In this document: in pieces, positions 1 through 12,557 of the stretch | Layout: every line of letters begins with the position of its first letter | Numbering within the stretch: the first letter of the stretch is position 1 | Origin: Limnoperna fortunei | Taxonomy: Eukaryota; Mollusca; Bivalvia; Mytilida; Modiolidae | Assembly (NCBI GenBank): GCA_944474755.1 | Contig: OX104124.1 | Span: forward strand, 1,922,001 to 1,986,000 | Direction of reading: 5' to 3' | DNA: 64,000 nt | Notes under the pieces: generated by a model | What the model saw: only the letters and a program-made list of their open reading frames with translations | Database searches by the model: none | What the model was told of the DNA's origin: nothing | Position numbers and translations under genes: made by a program

Positions 1-3000
1 ACATAATAAACGACATTGTTCAACATTAGAATTTTTTTCATACTCGGAAATATCTTCCTGAATGTGACGTCACAAAGTATTTTTTGGTCAGGGACTGATG
101 TCGCAATGTATTTTTCATATCTCATGTTTGTATCGCATCGTTGTCAATTGTATACGTCTTTTTCTAATTTGCACAAGAAATAGATAAATAGGGACAATCA
201 TAAGAAAAAAAATATTAACAAGTGTAGGAGCTTCCATTATCAAACTTTCCAAACGTTATACCAAATTTCGCTAAGGCCATCTACGCTATGTGTATAGAAA
301 CACATTAGAATTATTTTATTTACGAAATCATAGGCATTGAAGTAAAATAGAAAATGAATACATCACTGAAAGATTCCATGATATTCTTGTCAGCACAGAA
401 ATTTATCTACTGGGGTGGTGACTTACTTACCAGCAGCAGAGCTATCGACCCAGTGTTGCAAATGATCAATTTTCAAATGCATTAACGATAATATTATAGC
501 CTACATTTGGTCAACGCTCTGTCAGTGGCAATTTTATAAATGGTTTTCGTTTAATTTGTAATAAATTGATGTGTTGTCAGTTTTTTTCAAATAAATTATT
601 AATATTAAATTATACCTAAATCTATCGAAAAATTTATCACACATTAGGAATGACGTATTTTAATGTTTTGAAGTGTAACTAAACGCATTTCACAACAGAT
701 TTTCAATTAAAGAGACTAATAAGTCGTTGTATATACTCTATTATGATCCGTGTTGACTATGCAACAAAATTTCACCATAGACCGATAAACTTAAGGATAA
801 CTTACTATATTATAATTTGTCTAGAGCGTAACTTTCAAAATCAATGTGTCGCGACTTGTCTCTACTAAAAACTTATCCTTACAGCTAATCTACTATTATT
901 TCACTTTAATCTATTGAATGACATCAGTTTGCCTTTTCTAAGATGGTTTTAATACAGCATCTACATAGAAGGAGCCGGTTTCACGGCGAAACCTCTTATT
1001 TATTGTATTTTATAAAGCGACATGTTTTGCCATATGTTGCCACCCGTGTTGGTGAAGTATGGGACCCCTATTTCGACCCTTATTTCAATTAGACAAACCA
1101 GCTGTTCACATCAAGCCATTAACATGATTGTCAGTTTTTTTCTTTAGACCAACAGAACAGTAGCATTATCCATTTTAGCTCGATTTACCGTGTCGAATTA
1201 TTATTACTATCATAATAATCCAAAAATCTTCTTTTGCCACTTTACATCTTCTTTAAACGCATGATTTACACTGTCAGCATATTTCTCTTTCAGTAAAGAA
1301 TTGAAATTTGCTTGCAAATAAACTGCAACTTGAAAGTATTATATTCTAAAGCATAAATTGATGTAAAATATTTAAATTAGCTAAGTTGTTTCTAAACGAA
1401 ACGACATTTCGGGATGCAATGCACGCTCCCATATCTCAAATATAAGGTTGAAACATCTGATTCGGGGTTAAAATGCCATGCTACGTAGATTCAGTAGTAT
1501 AGATGTAATAATATAATTACAAAAATTATGAGAAAACACATACTTTATAGCAGTGTTTCAACACTTTTAAATTTTGCGATATTCAAAGTATAAATGTATA
1601 GCTCTACGAAAATTTATTTTTATTGTATCCCTAGGTTACACATTCACAAATCTGTGGCCAGTTCAGTTCAGGAAACGATACGGCATTTTTTGTGCAATCT
1701 GTATTGGTCCGTCGCTTTACGTATTGTAAATTTATTCATGCGCGGCAGTACTTGTATATCCGTTACAACTTCTGAACATGACCAAAACATGACCATGTAT
1801 AAAACCGTACTATATCCTTTACTCAAACTTATTCATCGCAAGGGTCTGTTTTACTTCTGTATTTATTTGTTGTATAAATTGATTAGCGTGATACGTCTGT
1901 GTCGCTTTGTTCTTGTGCGTATTATTTAATATGATACCGTTCTTGTTCGTATTAACCCTTACTTATAACTCAGCAAAGCGTTGTTCATCAGCAGTGCAGA
2001 CAACTTAACACATTTTAAATCGTACCAATTGCGTATTGAATTGTGTCGAACGTAACAAAACGTATAAATAATGTCGCGAAATGGCCACCATGAACAATTT
2101 TATAGACGCAAAAATGAATCTTATAAGTTATAAGTGAAAACAATATTAAGCTTATTGGCTTGAACCAAAATCACAAGCTTGTAAAAAGACTGATTTTAGT
2201 TCCGTTTAACCTGTACTTCTTATAATTGTGTCAATATATATTTCCAATACGCAGCTTTTATATAATATTAGAATTTACACTTTAAACTTTAGATTCTAGA
2301 TTTATAATTTCTATCAAATATATGTTTAGTCTATTAATTAGAATTTAGCAAAGCTTTTTTTAAAAATCTACTATTAAATAAATCCATTAGCTGCATAAAT
2401 CCGTAAGATAAAGGGAATAACTGCTGAATTTACTTCCAATATTTGCAAATGAATCGCGATTGAAATAAATCCGCCAATATTACTGAGTGGAAGGTGAATG
2501 CACCACATAGAGCAATCGGTAAAAAAAATCCGCCAGATCGTTTCATATCTGTCAATTAATGGATGGACGGATTTGGAATTATATAGCGTATTAGAAAAGA
2601 TTGGACTGATTTGACCTATCGGTAACGGATTTATGACAGATTAATGAGGGATCGGTTATCGCTTAAAGCGTTGAGATTTTAATTTTAAGTACTGAAGAAC
2701 CATCATTAAAAATGGACATGTCTTCCTAGGATTTGGAGCCTTAAATGTTCTCGCATTTGGTGATAAATGTTTAGTAACAAACAAATCAATGTGTCTGATA
2801 AAATCCTCTGGTTAATATATGTACAGACAGATGCAGACCAACAATGTGTATAATCTGATTTGTATATACGAATGTAATAGTTAATTACGATGAATATATA
2901 TACAGAAAAGAGAAATTGATTTTGCAAAGATATTTGAACCTCAGCTTGAAGATTAATGTTCTATCAAGCATTCGCATTGTTTCCTACAAGGCAAACAGTT

Positions 3001-4610
3001 ATCGGTCACGTCCTGACAATTTTGCTGTATAATGCTTTATAATTTGGGAAAAATACTGGCGTTTAGTTATGTTCTATACGTATGTTCTTAAATACGAAGT
3101 GAATGCAAATCGTTATACGAGTTGGAAAATTTTTGTAAGGGCGGGAAAACTTTAAATTTGTCTGTAGCATGAAGTAGTGTACAGGTTTTGTTATCCATAT
3201 GCCAGATGAATAATGTCTGGGTTGCAACTGTGGTGAGCATACGTGGGTCACATTAGCATTTTACGTTGATGCAAGAGGACAGGGCTTTTTCGCTCAGCTT
3301 AAAAAATGACGTTCCTCAGAGCAGATGATCCTATTTATTTTTAAATTATTTTTAAGTTCAATTTTCAACTAAAATGTTAAAAGTCTTTCCATGACGAAAT
3401 GTGTACCACTTGTAACAGGCACAGTCAGTAAAACTCAATTGAAAGGTATTTAATTGTACTTGACTATCTTGTCCAGTAGCACGGAATCTTTTTTTTTGTG
3501 ACACACGGAGTTTATGTTACTATACTGTTCAAAGAGGTCGGTTTAGAACGACAGCAGCTTAAATAGATATGAAAACTACTCAGGAAGAGGATAAGATATG
3601 GGATCAAAATTTTTCTGCATTTCTGTAGTTTTACTAAATTTAAAGACTTTTTTACTGTTTCAATTAGTAATAAACCATTAGATTTAGATTTAGATTTAGG
3701 TTGATGTAGCTTCATTCTCCATTTAATATATATGACACATGATATGAGCTGTTAAATCAAAGTTTGTTATAGATTGGCTGTAAGAAAAATGCAACGATTT
3801 ACTTGCATTCCCTTAAATCAGCAATCAGTTAGCATAATTCAAAACCATAGCACAATGACAGAATCCCAATTGAGACAGAAGAAATACAACACATAGAAAA
3901 CAAGGTGTTGCGAACAAGTATTAAGCGTCTGCTTTTAATTAGACACATGTCGACTTACTCATTGTAAGTTTTGCTTTACGCCGACAAAAAATTTTAATTG
4001 CATCTGGGATTTCTATAACGGTCAACTGTTGAGAAAATGGCCATGTACAACTTATTTATCAATTGAAATTTCTAACAAGATAGCATTACACGACAAACTT
4101 TACTTTATCTAATTGAAAAAAGTAAGGTTAAAGTAGAACGTGCACAATGAGCTTATTTTTGTTTGTATGCGTATTGTTGTCCATAAAAAGGCTATATTTT
4201 CAACCCATTTCAAAGGCTTAGAGATTTTAGTCAAAATATTTCAACCTTGATTAATCCATTGCATCAAGTAATTTACTGTTTCGTGCTAATTATAGCTGAC
4301 ATTACTGCTATCGTGACGTTAAGTAACAAATCAATTAATCGATAGATTTCTGTATAAAGAACAACGATAGCGAGGATCCATTTTAGGTTTTAGGATTGTA
4401 TGATTTCTGCACATATAAACTTTAATTAGCATTAGGATTTCTGCATTTTGGCATGTGCGCACAAAGTAGGTTTGTTCACACAGCTACACAAAAGAACGCA
4501 CAGAACACAAGATCAGAAACATGGTTTGCATATGTAGGAATTAAATAGAAAACTAGAATTAGTTTAGGTCACAAAACTAATGTTAAAAAATCAAAGGTTA
4601 TCCATGGTCA

Positions 4611-4611
<1 letters not shown>
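1..4611. other. AT-rich stretch without a recognisable gene
   Basis: About 4.6 kb of AT-rich sequence. The longest open frame is 111 codons at 1594-1929; it is rich in aromatic and hydrophobic residues, resembles no family I know and is about what AT-rich DNA gives by chance. I looked for upstream fibrinogen-domain exons that could join the exon at 32648 and saw none. It could be intergenic or a long intron. Confidence 0.6.

Positions 4612-4690
<79 letters not shown>
4612..4690. repeat. (TA)n microsatellite
   Basis: Uninterrupted TA dinucleotide run of nearly 80 bp. It directly precedes a copy of the foldback repeat at 4690-4783, just as the TA run at 11022-11137 precedes another copy, so it is probably part of that repeat family. 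Confidence 0.97.
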
Positions 4691-4693
<3 letters not shown>

Positions 4694-4783
4694 GGTCTAA
4701 AAGAATGCTGCTGAACCAGTACACTTATTTAGTATCGGATCGACAAACATGACGATACAGCATAAACAAAAAATAATAATATA
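4691..4783 (+). repeat. Foldback host repeat, left part (split by insertion)
   Basis: Starts with GGGTCTAAAAGAATG, contains GTATCGGATCGACAAACATG and ACGATACAGCATAAAC, and ends in AAAAAATAATAATATAA. Two further copies of this module are at 10556-10660 and 11138-11230. Here it breaks off at 4783, where the first chain element begins; the continuation (AAAAGTCTAGAAGATTATGC) resumes at 10107. Confidence 0.85.
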
Positions 4784-6257
4784 ATATAGGTTCAATCGTT
4801 CTAAAGAACGATTAATAGGCTTTCCACATCAAAAGAAGACCTTAAATAAATGACCTTGAAACCAAAAAGCTAAGAAACATACGTAATTTGTCTATAGCAA
4901 CTAATAAGAATAAAAATTATTAAAAACTATTAAGATATCTTTAAAAATAAGAAAGGTCATTAAATAGGACGTAAGAAAACTTGAATGACCTTGACAACTG
5001 ATCTTTTAATCTACGTAAATATTACTTATAGGCAATAGCATTAAAAGAATAAGCCATTCAAAATACATAGTACCATGAAAAACATTATAAAGGACTTTGA
5101 CCTTGACTTTTACAGCATGACCTTGACCATGCTGAAGGTCAACAGTGATCAACATTGAAGATTTTATGCCAATATCTCTTAAAGTCATTAAGATATGACT
5201 ACTTATAATATATACAAAAAATTAGAAAATGACCTTGACCTTTAACCTTGTATTTGTTTTCAAGGTCAAGGGTCCTAATGATCCATAGTGAAGACCCCAT
5301 GCCTCTACTATCAATAGTTGATAAGTAATTAATGAAAAACTAATTATCAATGGTTGTAATGGGGGATAACTCCTATAAGATGAAGCCGGATCCTTTCCCT
5401 TTAAATAGAAAAAAGTTGCGCCTTTATGAGACCAACATTTTATTCATTATCACTTATAGCCTATCTTTTACCGTTTCAAAGTAATAGCGATGACAAGACA
5501 ATGCCAAAATTTCAAACGTGACCTTGACCTTTGACCTTGTGTCCATTTTCAAGGTCAAGGTCAATGATGACCAATGATATAAGGTTTCATATATATATCT
5601 GTTATAGTTACTGAGATATAGTGATATAATGCAATTCACAATACATTTTATTGGTCTAAGGGAGATAACTCTTATAAAAATGTCAAATAAAAAAAGTGAC
5701 GATTCAAGATCTCAATATGATACACATTTTGGTAAAGGTTTCAGCTCTCTATCTATTATAGTAAAGGAGGAGATCTGCACACAACCAAGTGTCAAAAATT
5801 AGAACATGACCTTGACCTTTGACCTTGTGACCTTTTTCAAGGTCAAGGTCAATGATGACCAACTGTGAAATATCTAGTCTATATCACCTCTGGTTCATGA
5901 GTTACAATGGTACAAATTGTACTTCCAATAAATAAGGGGAAATAACTCCTACAAGGAGTCGTCAAAATACTTTGCGCGATATGTAACAAATTGTCGCAAT
6001 CCATAGCTGACCATTTTGCAACAACTTTTATTGCGAAATCTTTTACGGTTTCATAGTTTATCTGCACACAAGCTTTTCTGTAACAGGGAGATAACTCCGT
6101 AAAGAACAAGTGTTCGGCGTGCAAGGGTTAACTGCGAAAGCGTAATGTCTAATACATTCATAGTACAAAATGTCTTTACGACATGTCGCGAAACAAAATT
6201 TATAATGGGAAAAAAAAGTTGGCGGAAAAACAATAAGAATAATAATAATAATAAATA
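4784..6257 (+). mobile_element. Non-autonomous chain element A1
   Basis: The 5' end carries a hairpin (ATCGTTCT-AA-AGAACGAT) followed by GGCTTTCCAC. The body has several GGAGATAACTCC-type motifs and three inverted-repeat blocks of TGACCT/AGGTCA half-sites (about 5230-5273, 5519-5572, 5808-5862). The 3' part reads GACATGTCGCGAAACAAAAT, then TTGGCGG and an AAT-rich tail, into which the next element starts. No protein-coding capacity was seen; open frames of 60-80 codons are antisense or low-complexity. The hairpin ends, inverted CTTTCCAC motif and microsatellite tail suggest a Helentron-related (HINE/pearl-type) element; this is inference. Confidence 0.75.
5519..5572. promoter_or_regulatory. 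Nuclear-receptor-like half-site cluster (inverted)
   Basis: Holds TGACCT TGACCT T TGACCT on the plus strand (a direct repeat with 0 spacing and one with 1 base spacing, DR1), then the reverse arm AAGGTCAAGGTCA. AGGTCA half-sites are the core of DR1 (RXR/HNF4/COUP class) and TCAAGGTCA (ERR/FTZ-F1 class) sites. Similar blocks lie near 5230, 5808, 7552, 7686, 7973, 8977, 9268, 9555, 13867, 14002, 14289, 15163, 15450, 15739, 16614, 16901, 17188, 19042, 24265, 26563, 29757, 31889, 51315 and 51600. The sites are visible; receptor binding is untested. Confidence 0.45.
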
Positions 6258-6421
6258 TAGGTTCATTTGTGACTTCGCCACAAATAATCATGGCTTACCA
6301 CTTCCATCGACATTTTTTACACCGCGGCGTAAAAAAAATTCAGTTTTTTTTTTGTTTTTTCTATATAAAAGACCATAACTGCATAAAATATACGTGAAAC
6401 GTAGCAGAAAACCATGCAAAA

Positions 6422-6497
6422 ATCATATGTCACATCCTAGGCTCGAACCGACGATGTCAGTCTTGCCAGCCCTCGTTGATACCACTGGACCACGGAA
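6422..6497 (-). repeat. tRNA-derived SINE head (relic)
   Basis: On the minus strand it reads CCGTGGTCCAGTGGTATC..., and ends with a pol III B-box-like GGTTCGAGCC followed by TAGGATGTG. A homologue is at 12716-12783. The arms do not give a clean cloverleaf and there is no CCA-proximal acceptor pairing, so I call it a tRNA-like SINE segment, not a tRNA gene. Confidence 0.6.
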
Positions 6498-6723
6498 GAC
6501 GATATGCAGAAAGTCAAATTTTGACGTATATATACCTTCAATGTGTTTTCTACATTTAAAATACAAAGACATTTTGTAATGTTTTCGTGTATTTACCAAT
6601 GAAATAAATAAGAAAGACAGAAAATTCTTTGATTTTTATTTATAAAATACAAATAAAACGCATTGATTTGACTGGTGGAAACGACTAAAGTCACGTGACA
6701 ATTTTATATATTATCACGAAGTT

Positions 6724-6724
<1 letters not shown>

Positions 6725-6755
<31 letters not shown>
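6725..6755. repeat. Poly-T tract
   Basis: Run of about 31 T inside element A2, where A4 instead has a different sequence (12960-13030). It may mark the tail of an inserted retroelement on the minus strand. Confidence 0.9.
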
Positions 6756-6756
<1 letters not shown>

Positions 6757-8528
6757 TTGAAAAGATGACTTTTCAGGAGGTCAACAGTGATGCTATTTTG
6801 ACAGTTTAATTCAAAGGAATGTTACTTTCAATTCATTGTAATAGCGAAACCGTTTCTTTGTTCGGTAAAATACAGCAGTCGTGCATACCGGACGACACTC
6901 GATGGCATTTCAAAATAAATGCTCAAGTAGAAAAAATGTTTGTTTCAGCTAGAACAACTCATGAAGACATAATTCAGATGTATATTTTAAGGATTTATCA
7001 ATGCACAAACATTCAACCGCTGAAATTTAGGGGGTACCGATGGTGCCTCGACATTTGATTTTTTTCTGCCGATTTTCGATTTTGTTGACATTTATGCACA
7101 TCCGAGATACTTGGTTGGGGTAAAATCGACATTCTAAATCGATTGGCGCCATTTTCGAAAGGCTAGGATTTATGGTTTTTCTGAAAATCGCGATTTTTGC
7201 ATGAAAAACCTATCTTCAACTTTCATGACCTGGAAATTTTTTTATCGTTCGTCAGAATGATTTCTACTGTAGCGACAAGTCAAGGACATCGATCCCCGAA
7301 CTATTTGGCGTCCATTTTGTTTCACCATTCTCTGTGGTCTAGGATGAAATCTGCACACTACATTCTTATGGGGTCCCTTAGAAACACCCCCCCCCCTTTT
7401 TTATTTTTGCAAGCTGGCGGAATACCCTCAAATTCCCCATGTTTTTGCCCATGCCTGGCACCAAATTTTATTGCGACATGTAGCAAGCTAAAAAAACAAA
7501 GCGAATCCAAAGGTACAAAAATTCACATGTCGCTGTACTGAAACCCAGGTGACCTTGACCTTTGACCTTGTGACCTTGGGCAAGGTCAAGGTGAAAGTTG
7601 ACATTTTACCTATTACAAGTGATTGCCTATCTTTTACCGTTTCAAGGGAATAGCGATGGCGAGACAATGTCAAAATTGAGAACGTGACCTTGACCTTTGA
7701 CCTTGCGTCCATTTTCAAGGTCAAGGTCAATGATGACCAATGATATAAGGTTTCATGTATATATCTGTTATAGTTACCGAGATATAGTGATCTAATGTAA
7801 CTCACAATGCATATTATTGGTCTAAGGGGAGACAACTCTTATAAAATGTCAAATAAAAAAAGTGACGATTCAAGATCTTAATATGATACACATTTTGGTA
7901 AAGGTTTCAGTTCTCTATCTATTATAGTAAAGGAGGAGATCTGCACACAACAAAGGGTCAAAAATTAGAACATGACCTTGACCTTTGACCTTGTGACCTT
8001 TTTCAAGGTCAAGGTCAATGATGACCAACTGTGAAATATCTAGTCTTTATCACCTCTGGTTCATGAGTTACTCTGGTCAAAAATTTACTTGCAATAAATA
8101 AGGGGAAATAACTCCATAAGAAGGTGAAAAATTCTTTAATGCGATATGTTATAAAGTGTCGCAATCCTTCGCTGAACATTTTGGAACAACTTTTATTGCG
8201 ATATCTTTTACAGTTTCAAAGCTAACCTGCACACAAGCTTTTTTATGACAGGGGAAATAACTCCGTAAAGAAAAAGTGTTCGGTGTAGCAGGGTCAACTG
8301 CGAAAGCGTAATGTCTCATACACCCATAGTACAAAAGGTCTTTTCGACATGTCGCGAAACAAAATTTATAATGGGAAAAGAAAAGTTGGCGGAAAAAAAT
8401 AAGAATAATAATAATAAGAAGAAACAGAAGAATAATAGAAATGCTTCCCACTCGGAAGTGGAAAGCCTTAATAATAAGAAACAGACTAATAACAGTAAGT
8501 CTTTCCACTCGGAAAGTGGAAAGCCTTA

Positions 8529-10106
8529 AATATAGGTTCAATCGTTCTAAAGAACGATTAATAGGCTTTCCACTTCAAAAGAAAACCTTAAATAAATGAC
8601 CTTGAAACCAAAAAGCTAAGAAACATACGTAATTTGTCTATAGCAATTAATAAGAACAAAAATTATTTAAAAACTATTTAGATATCTTTAAAAATAAGAA
8701 AGGTCATTAAATAGGACGTAAGAAAACTTGAATGACCTTGACAACTGATCTTTTAATCTACGTAAATATTACTTATAGGCAATAGCATTAAAAGAATAAG
8801 CCATTCAAAATACATAGTACCATGAAAAACATTTATAAAGGACTTTGACCTTGACTTTCACAGAATGACCTTGACCATGCTGAAGGTCAACAGTGATCAA
8901 CATTGAAGATTTTATGCCAATATCTCTTAAAGTCATTAAGATATGACTACTTATAATATATACAAAAAATTAGAAAATGACCTTGACCTTTGACCTTGTA
9001 TTTGTTTTCAAGGTCAAGGGTCCTAATGATCCATAGTGAAGACCCCATGCCTCTACTATCAATAGTTGATAAGTAATTAATGAAAAACTAATTATCAATG
9101 GTTGTAATAGGGGATAACTCCTATAAGATGAAGCCGGATCCTTTCCCTTTAAATAGAAAAAAGTTGCGCCTTTATGAGACCAACAATTTATCTATTATAA
9201 CTTATAGCCTATCTTTTACCGTTTCAAAGTAATAGCGATGACAAGACAATGCCAAATTTCAAACGTGACCTTGACCTTTGACCTTGTGTCCATTTTCAAG
9301 GTCAAGGTCAATGATGACCAATGATATAAGGTTTCATATATATATCTGTTATAGTTACTGAGATATAGTGATATAATGCAATTCACAATACATTTTATTG
9401 GTCTAGGGGAGATAACTCTTATAAAAATGTCAAATAAAAAAAGTGACGATTCAAGATCTCAATATGATACACATTTTGGTAAAGGTTTCAGCTCTCTATC
9501 TATTATAGTAAAGGAGGAGATCTGCACACAACCAAGGGTCAAAAATTAGAACATGACCTTGACCTTTGACCTTGTGACCTTTTTCAAGGTCAAGGTCAAT
9601 GATGACCAACTGTGAAATATCTAGTCTATATCACCTCTGGTTCATGAGTTACAATGGTACAAATTGTACTTCCAATAAATAAGGGGAAATAACTCCTACA
9701 AGGAGTCGTCAAAATACTTTGCGCGATATGTAACAAATTGTCGCAATCCATAGCTGACCATTTTGCAACAACTTTTATTGCGAAATCTTTTACGGTTTCA
9801 TAGTTTATCTGCACACAAGCTTTTCTGTAACAGGGGAGATAACTCCGTAAAGAACAAGTGTTCGGTGTGACAGGGTCAACTGCGAAAGCGTAATGTCTCA
9901 TACATCCATAGTACAAAATGTCTTTACGACATGTCGCGAAACAAAGTTTATAATGGGAAAAGAAAACTTGGCGGAAAAAAATAAGAATAATAATAAGAAA
10001 CAGAAGAATAACAAGAAGGCTTTCCACTCGGAAAGTGGAAAGCCTTAATAATAATAAGAAACAGACTAATAACAATAAGTCTTTCCACTGGAAAGTGGAA
10101 AGCCTT
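8529..10106 (+). mobile_element. Non-autonomous chain element A3
   Basis: Starts immediately after the terminal hairpin of A2 with TATAGGTTCAATCG and the same 5' hairpin as A1. The body is nearly the same as A1, with half-site blocks near 8977, 9268 and 9555. It ends with two hairpins, GGCTTTCCACTCGGAAAG... at about 10018-10047 and a shorter one at 10079-10106. Its end coincides with the point where the interrupted host repeat resumes, so it closes a three-element chain. Confidence 0.8.
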
Positions 10107-10382
10107 AAAAAGTCTAGAAGATTATGCAACGATACATATGACGGTGTTTCTTGTCATAAATTTAGACACAGACTGACCAACGAATGGCCTTAGTCATTGA
10201 GTGTCAATATAAATAAATAACGTGAACAATCACAACATATTCATCTTAAACTTTAAATGAACCCAAAACTTTTTAATAGTTGCTTCTCAGTCCGCTAACC
10301 GGGGACGTGCCGTGCTGTTACTTGGCTTTGCTCAAATATTCCAACAAGATGTAATCCAAATTATCAAGGTGACAAATTCATT
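10107..10382 (+). repeat. Foldback host repeat, right part
   Basis: Continues the repeat interrupted at 4783: AAAAGTCTAGAAGATTATGC, then ...GACTGACCAACGAATGGCC and TAGTCATTGAGTGTC. The same order of motifs occurs uninterrupted at 11203-11360. The last ~100 bp (10261-10382) have no clear counterpart in the window. Confidence 0.75.
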
Positions 10383-10430
10383 ACGCCAGACGCGCGTTTC
10401 GTCTACATAAGACTCATCAGTGGCGTTTAA
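10383..10430. repeat. Mytilus-type dispersed motif
   Basis: CGCCAGACGCGCGTTTCGTCT followed by ACATAAGACTCATCAGTGGCG. I recognise this from memory as a highly dispersed motif in Mytilus sequence; a diverged copy (CGCCAGACGTACGTTTCGTCT) lies at 33054. It is the main taxonomic clue. Confidence 0.6.
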
Positions 10431-10558
10431 CTATAAATGTTTACGATATTCTTCATTGGGAGATGGAATAATATTTTTTTATTGGGAGATGGAATAATAT
10501 AAGTCCACTGGGATCGTGTAAATACACAATACAGGCAGTTCAAAATATTATATAAAGG

Positions 10559-11021
10559 GTCTAAAAGAATGTTGCTGAACCAGTACACATATTTAGTATC
10601 GGATCGACAAACATGACGATACAGCATAAACAAAAAATAATAATATAAAAGTCTAGAGAATTATGCAACGATACAAATATAAAGATGTTTCTACTATAAA
10701 ATAGTTATATTAATAAATATGACAAAATTTTCGACCAACTGATCAATAAAATCAGATCCGACCACATCACCACCGGATGCTGATGTACCTATATCCAAAT
10801 TTTATCGTTTATTATAGATTGATATTGACACTGAAGAAGGCCATCAGTTGGTCGAAAATTTTGTCATATTTATTAATATAACTATTTTATAGTAGAAACA
10901 TCTTAATATTTGTATCGTTGCATAATTCTCTAGACTTATATATTATTTTTTCGTTTATGCTGCATCGTCATGTTGGCGATCCGATACTTAGTAAGTGTAA
11001 TGGTTGGTAGCTTCCTTTAGA

Positions 11022-11022
<1 letters not shown>
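10559..11022. repeat. Large foldback (inverted repeat) element
   Basis: The left arm, 10559-10743, is repeated in reverse complement at 10842-11022 with a ~98 bp centre. Matching segments include GTCTAGAGAATTATGCAACG and AGTTATATTAATAAATATGA. The outer arm parts carry the GTATCGGATCG module with more differences. It has no coding capacity and resembles a foldback/MITE-type element. Confidence 0.85.
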
Positions 11023-11305
<283 letters not shown>

Positions 11306-11434
11306 AGTCATTGAATGTCAATATAAATAAATGACGTAAACAAGTCGTAACATATTGATCTTGAAATTTCTCATTTCAAGATCAATATGTTACGACTTGT
11401 TTACGTCATTTATTTATATTGACATTCAATGACT
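11306..11434. repeat. Perfect 62 bp hairpin
   Basis: Arms 11306-11367 and 11373-11434 are perfect reverse complements around a 5 bp loop (TTCTC). The arm begins AGTCATTGAATGTCAATAT and ends ATCTTGAAAT. TA runs lie on its right side. The arm sequence is related to 10192-10255, where it is not palindromic. Confidence 0.95.
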
Positions 11435-11447
11435 ATATATATATACA

Positions 11448-11490
<43 letters not shown>

Positions 11491-11652
11491 ACAAATAGTT
11501 CATGACACTGAGGGTCATATGGCAGTATATGGACCGGTTGGTGGCCCCAAGAATTTATATGGACCGAAGCGCAGCTAAGGTCCATATATTTTTTGGGGCC
11601 ACCAACCGGTCCATATACTGCCAAATGACCCGAAGTGACATGAACTATTTGT
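11491..11652. repeat. Near-perfect ~75 bp hairpin (MITE-like)
   Basis: Arms 11491-11565 and 11579-11652 are almost complementary around a 13 bp loop; the outermost match is ACAAATAGTTCATG/CATGAACTATTTGT. It contains repeated GGTCCATATA motifs; related GGACCGGTCCATATA palindromes recur at 11876-11945. Confidence 0.9.
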
Positions 11653-12557
11653 TATATTATACTTTACTTTTTGTAAGCTTCTATGCTCATTTATTTGCTC
11701 CATATGCACATCATGTACTGTCATGACTGATCATTTTAGGTTATTTTTGTTCTGAAAACTCATTTTGCATATCAGTTACTTGTCGTATATAATCTTCACT
11801 GAGATTACTAATAACATATTTGGTTATTTGTGTTTTTCCAACAGATGTGTAAATCAAATGCACATTTTATCCACAGCCGGTCCATATACATTATATGGAC
11901 CGGTCCATATACTCCGGTCGGTCTATATACGATTATATGGACCGTTTATGCTTACAAAGAAATCATTGAAAATTAAATCTTCAAAGTATAATATATATAT
12001 ATAACCACTTATCATATATTAAAGACTAACAATCCCCACAAAATCACAGAACAGGCACTAACATGCCAAAAGTTATAATAAAAATGGCAAACAGGTCAAA
12101 GGTAATCAATGTTAGAATGGTGACTAACGCAAATACCCAAAGACAAAATGTCGAAAATTTAGCATTAGTAGTCAAGGCGAAAGGTTATAGTAGGTCATCA
12201 CTCCTGGCAATGGACTAATCGCTATAAGGTGACCAGTCTACATTACAAAAGAAGGCTTGTTAAAAGCACTAAATATTGAAAATTTAACATTAAAGGCCCA
12301 ATTCCAAGTTCATGTTAAAAGATGAAGGTCGAAAGGCTAAAGGTAAGAGGCTAGATATGCTTTTAATATAAATTTTACATTGAGATCAAAGAAAAACTTG
12401 TCATATAAAAAATATCATACGCAACAATCCGTCTCATTGTGATAACATCCATATGTACAATCGATAAGGACAGACCAGGCAAACATTAAATGCATATACA
12501 TATAGTAATAAAATATTTGCAGTAAAATACCAAAAAAAGAAAGAAAATATATACAAA
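11653..12557. other. Sequence without a gene; small palindromes
   Basis: Holds GGTCCATATA palindromes at 11876-11945, a short TA run near 11990-12001 and otherwise unremarkable AT-rich DNA. No coding exon was recognised. Confidence 0.6.

Larger units (their letters stand above)
6258..8528 (+). mobile_element. Non-autonomous chain element A2 (long variant)
   Basis: Begins in the AAT tail of A1 with GGTTCA and a hairpin (ATTTGTG-loop-CACAAAT), then GGCTTACCAC. It contains a tRNA-like SINE head on the minus strand (6422-6497), a poly-T run (6725-6755), about 1 kb also found in A4, three half-site blocks (7552, 7686, 7973) and two terminal hairpins: a degenerate one near 8443-8470 and CTTTCCACTCGGAAAGTGGAAAG at 8498-8528. 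It matches A4 (12558-14730) over most of its length, so both derive from one SINE-bearing progenitor. No coding function was seen. Confidence 0.75.

Noticed and set aside
1594..1929. 111-codon ORF
   Set aside because: No domain, no splice or poly(A) context; length within chance expectation in AT-rich DNA.
9626..10129. 167-codon minus-strand ORF, also partly present at 14330-14740 and 17259-17663
   Set aside because: It reads through the element's antisense strand, its terminal hairpins and AAT tail; versions in other copies are truncated or shifted at random.
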